64,000 nt of DNA, taken from NCBI GenBank assembly GCA_963795825.1, contig CAWCIW010000001.1, positions 930,001 through 994,000 of the forward strand. Direction: 5' to 3'. This document shows positions 61,438-64,000 of the stretch, piece by piece. Source of the stretch: BOG-908 sp963795825. Its GTDB lineage: Bacteria; Pseudomonadota; Alphaproteobacteria; Acetobacterales; Acetobacteraceae. Both the position numbers and the translations under genes were made by a program. The notes under the pieces were generated by a model. The model searched no databases. It was given only the letters and a program-made list of their open reading frames with translations, and was not told the origin of the DNA. Every line of letters begins with the position of its first letter. The stretch's first letter is position 1.

Positions 61438-63117
61438 CCCCCCGAACAAAGCCCCGGCCGCAGCCCGAGCCGCCGGCGTGATCACCTCGCCCGCAAGCAT
61501 GCGCGCGATCTCCTCCTGCCGCTCCGCCGCGCCCAGTATCTCCACCCGGGTCTCCGTCCGCCCGCCGCTCACCCCCTTGCTCACCCGCAGATGCGCCGCG
61601 CCGCGCGCCGCCACCTGCGGCGAGTGCGTCACCACAAGCACCTGAACGCCGGAAGCCACACGCGCCACGCGGTCACCAACCGCCGCCGCGGTGGCGCCGC
61701 CTATGCCGCTATCCACCTCGTCGAACACCAGGGTGGATACGGCCGATCCGCTCACCAGAACCACTTTCAGCGCCAGCATCAGCCGCGATAATTCGCCGCC
61801 GGAGGCCACGCGCCCGAGCGGGCCGGGCGGCTGGCCGGGATTGGTGGCGATCAGGAAACGCACCGTGTCCGCGCCGGCGGCATTCCAGGCCGCCTCCTCG
61901 AGCCGTGTGACCACGGCGAAGAATTTCGCGCGCTCGAGGCGCAAGGGCGGCAGCTCGGCATTGGCCGCTTCCTCCAGCCCGGACGCCGCGGCATTGCGCG
62001 CCGCGCTGAGTTTCTCGGCCGCCTCCACGAAGCGGCCGCGCGAAGCCGCCGCTTCGCGGGTCAGCCCGGCCACCGCCGCGTCGCCGCTGTCCAGCGCCGC
62101 CAGCCTGGCGCGGAAGCCGGCCAGCAACCCGGGCAGCTCCACCACCGCCACAGAATATTTCCGCGCCGCTCCGCGCAGCCCGAACAGCCGTTCCTCGGCC
62201 TGTTCCAGGGCCCGCGGGTCGGCATCCGCCTCCGCGGCCAGCCGGCTCAGCAGGCTCTCGCCTTCCGCCAGTGCCTCCTCCGCCCGCTCCAGTGCCGCAA
62301 GCGCCGCGTTGGCCGGGTTCTCCGCCTCGCCACCCACCGGCAGCAGCCGCTGCAGCGCCCGGGCCGCCGCGCGCAACGCCGCCGCCGGGCCGTCCTTCCG
62401 CCTGTCCCTTGGCGTCAGCTCGCTGAGCGCGGCCGCGATCGCCTCGGACCGTTTCTCGCCCTGCTGCAGTCGGTGGCGCAGGGCCGCCAGCTCATCCTCC
62501 TCGCCCTCGCGCGGCGCCAGCTTGGCCAGCTCCTGGCTGGCGTGGCGGAGGAATTCCTCCTCGCGCTTGGCCTCCAGGATGTTGGCCTCGGCTTCCGCCA
62601 GCCGCTCTACCGCCGCGCGCCAGGCGCGATACCTTGCCGCAACCTCCGCCCGCAAATCCGGCGAGATGCCGTACGCGTCGAGCAATCTGAGATGCGAGGC
62701 TGGATCGGCCAGGCCCATCTGGTCGTGCTGTCCCTGAACCTCCACAAGCAGGGCGCCCAGCCGCTTCAGCGTGGCCGCGCCCACCGGTGCGTCGTTCACC
62801 CAGGCTCTCGACCGCCCGTCGCGCGCCACGGCGCGGCGCAAGACCACGTCGTCGTCTCTGGGCAGGCCAAGCTCCTCCAGGGCGGCGAAGACGGGGTGGC
62901 TGGGGGCGGGGGCGAAACCGGCCGATACGCTGGCCTGCTCGGCGCCGGCGCGCACCAGGCCGGCGTCCGACCTGGCGCCCAGGGCCAGGCCCAGGCTGTC
63001 CAGCAGGATCGATTTTCCGGCGCCGGTTTCTCCTGTCAGGACGCTCAGGCCTGGGCCGAAGGCTAGGTCCAGGCGTTCTATCAGGACTACGTCTCGGATG
63101 GAGAGGGAGGTTAGCAA
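61417..63117 (-). CDS. recN: DNA repair protein RecN
   Basis: RecN is an SMC-like ATPase in double-strand-break repair. The 566-residue protein reads MLTSLSIRDVVLIERLDLAFGPGLSVLTGETGAGKS (Walker A at 29-36), a central coiled coil, SGGELSRLMLALKVVL (signature) and LVFDEVDSGIGG (Walker B). The family start MLTSLSIRDV is reached only from a TTG at 63117, which lies at the inner edge of repeat copy 25; GAAGG of the repeat is about 10 nt upstream. The last six residues and the stop are from repeat copy 24. Length matches the family. Confidence 0.9.
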   Translation of the reverse strand: MLTSLSIRDVVLIERLDLAFGPGLSVLTGETGAGKSILLDSLGLALGARSDAGLVRAGAEQASVSAGFAPAPSHPVFAALEELGLPRDDDVVLRRAVARDGRSRAWVNDAPVGAATLKRLGALLVEVQGQHDQMGLADPASHLRLLDAYGISPDLRAEVAARYRAWRAAVERLAEAEANILEAKREEEFLRHASQELAKLAPREGEEDELAALRHRLQQGEKRSEAIAAALSELTPRDRRKDGPAAALRAAARALQRLLPVGGEAENPANAALAALERAEEALAEGESLLSRLAAEADADPRALEQAEERLFGLRGAARKYSVAVVELPGLLAGFRARLAALDSGDAAVAGLTREAAASRGRFVEAAEKLSAARNAAASGLEEAANAELPPLRLERAKFFAVVTRLEEAAWNAAGADTVRFLIATNPGQPPGPLGRVASGGELSRLMLALKVVLVSGSAVSTLVFDEVDSGIGGATAAAVGDRVARVASGVQVLVVTHSPQVAARGAAHLRVSKGVSGGRTETRVEILGAAERQEEIARMLAGEVITPAARAAAGALFGGKEGLLF

Positions 63118-63165
63118 GGAAGCAAGGCCTTCTTTTTTGAAAAAAAGAAGCAAAAAACTTTTGTC
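63115..63165. repeat. Paired-arm repeat, copy 25 (single arm)
   Basis: A TTGAA/ACTTTT arm with CTTC/GAAG stem and outer part GCAAGGAAGCAAGG. It lies between bamD and recN on the minus strand. Seen from recN, it supplies a GAAGG Shine-Dalgarno-like motif and probably the TTG start codon. Confidence 0.82.
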
Positions 63166-63205
63166 AGTTTGGGCTTTGGGTTGGTGGACATTGGGTGTGT
63201 TGGGT

Positions 63206-64000
63206 TCAGAAGATCCAACCGAAGGTCCTGGTGAAGAAGCCTGGGCGGTCGGCAGGGCCGTTTGCGGCGACGGGGCCTTGCACGGCGCCTACCTGGCGCA
63301 GGTCGTTCCAGCTGTTCTGATACCAGTTGCTGCCGGGATAGTTGTAGGCCAGCACGGCGGCGGTGCGTTTCGCCTCGCCCACCATGCCTAATTTCAGATA
63401 GATCTCGGTCAGGCGCGACAGCGCTTCGGCCACGTGGTTCGTCGTCTGGAAATCATCCACCACGCGCTGGAAGCGGCCGATCGCCGCGGCGTAGAAATGC
63501 TGCTTTTCGTAGTACCGGCCGATCTCCATCTCCTTGCCGGCCAGATGGTCGCGACACAGATCGATCTTCAGCCTGGCATCGCGCGCATACGCGCTGTCGG
63601 GGAAGCGGTTCACCACTTCCTGCAGCGCGCTCAGCGCTTCCGTGGTGCCCTTCTGGTCGCGCGAGATATCGGCGATCTGCTCGTAGTAGCAGAGCGCGCG
63701 CAGGTAATAGACGTAGCTCACGTCCTTGTTCGCCGGGTGAAGTGCGATGAAGCGGTCGAGCTGCGATACCGCCTCGGTGTAGCTGTCGCGCCGATACTCG
63801 GTGTAGCCCTCCATCAACTGCGCGTTGGTAGCCCAGCTCGAATACGGATCGTTCTGCTGGATCGCGTCGAAATGCTTCACCGCAGTGCTGTAATTGCCCC
63901 TTTGCAGCGCATCCACGCCGTTGCTGTAGAGCTGGTCGGGCGGCTCGTCGGCCAGGCTCACCTTGGGCGAGTCGTCGTCGTTCTTGGTGAACGGCAGGAC
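63206..64000 (-). CDS. bamD: Outer-membrane assembly lipoprotein BamD, start cut by window edge
   Basis: BamD is the essential lipoprotein of the BAM complex. The visible part has five tetratricopeptide-like repeats: LYSNGVDALQRGNYSTAVKHFDAIQ, SSWATNAQLMEGYTEYRRDSYTEAVSQLDRFI, DVSYVYYLRALCYYEQI, YARDARLKIDLCRDHLAGKEMEIGRYYEKQHFYAAAIGRFQ and HVAEALSRLTEIYLKLG. The frame continues past the edge (TKNDDDSPKVSLADEPP), so the signal peptide and lipobox lie outside the window. The position next to recN and ligA is typical. Confidence 0.92.
   Translation of the reverse strand, partial: VLPFTKNDDDSPKVSLADEPPDQLYSNGVDALQRGNYSTAVKHFDAIQQNDPYSSWATNAQLMEGYTEYRRDSYTEAVSQLDRFIALHPANKDVSYVYYLRALCYYEQIADISRDQKGTTEALSALQEVVNRFPDSAYARDARLKIDLCRDHLAGKEMEIGRYYEKQHFYAAAIGRFQRVVDDFQTTNHVAEALSRLTEIYLKLGMVGEAKRTAAVLAYNYPGSNWYQNSWNDLRQVGAVQGPVAANGPADRPGFFTRTFGWIF

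Noticed and set aside
2121..63165. The repeats as a CRISPR array
   Set aside because: Copies are kilobases apart, palindromic with paired arms and of variable centre length. No regular spacer pattern or cas gene is present.

Overview
The window is a gene-dense, GC-rich stretch of bacterial chromosome with Alphaproteobacterial gene content and order: ubiA/rsmE/gshA, bamD-recN-ligA, def-fmt-truA, an NdvA-type glucan exporter and an mlaC-mlaA pair. The best guess is Rhodospirillales, most likely an acidophilic member of Acetobacteraceae. A BciA-type 8-vinyl reductase suggests bacteriochlorophyll synthesis, and a secreted G1 (glutamic) peptidase fits an acid habitat. The taxonomy is inferred from content; nothing here is a phylogenetic marker analysis.

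Layout. 1-4140: gshA (cut by the edge), rsmE, ubiA, a METTL20-like methyltransferase and a small protein. 4338-8690: a DedA protein, a frameshifted secreted protein, a large secreted alkaline-phosphatase-fold protein and a small secreted protein. 8900-16725: hemW (frameshifted), a GH16-like secreted protein, mutL, typA and a secreted protein. 16890-22000: a metabolic cluster with an FAH-family enzyme, an oxalate-CoA ligase, a PanE-like reductase and an oxalate/formate antiporter, which together could take up oxalate, activate it to oxalyl-CoA and reduce it to glyoxylate. 22035-32790: a DUF4139 protein, xerD, a sulfotransferase/glycosyltransferase pair, tesB, pdxY, ndvA, an alpha/beta hydrolase and a small membrane protein. 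33145-40613: bciA, def-fmt-truA, emrA-emrB and ppa. 40769-52760: the G1 peptidase, tRNA(CAU), a methyltransferase, ettA, two GNAT enzymes, mlaC/mlaA, metF, an O-acyltransferase, an SDR and a lipoprotein. 52888-64000: a uvrD/pcrA helicase, prmA, pepP, a thioesterase, a DUF7002-like protein, ligA, recN and bamD (cut by the edge).

The dominant unexplained feature is a dispersed intergenic repeat, about 25 copies in 64 kb. A full copy is 130-210 bp. It has two inverted arms of about 50 bp around a variable centre that often carries an inner GCCTGCA/TGCAGGC stem. Each arm is itself a hairpin (stem GTCC/GGAC, CTTC/GAAG, GTTC/GAAC or CTCC/GGAG around an A/T-rich core) followed by a second palindrome (CAAAAAGCTTTTG or CAAAAAACTTTTG). 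I call it the paired-arm repeat. Single arms also occur. Copies lie between convergent, tandem and divergent genes and inside the def-fmt and emrA-emrB operons, so they are not simply terminators. Several supply stop codons, start codons or parts of proteins to adjacent genes. A second, rarer element built of CCAAG repeats occurs twice.

Six genes (the 4954 gene, hemW, oxlT, the DUF4139 gene, xerD, uvrD) each carry one single-base frameshift while remaining otherwise intact. Read errors in the assembly are the simplest explanation.
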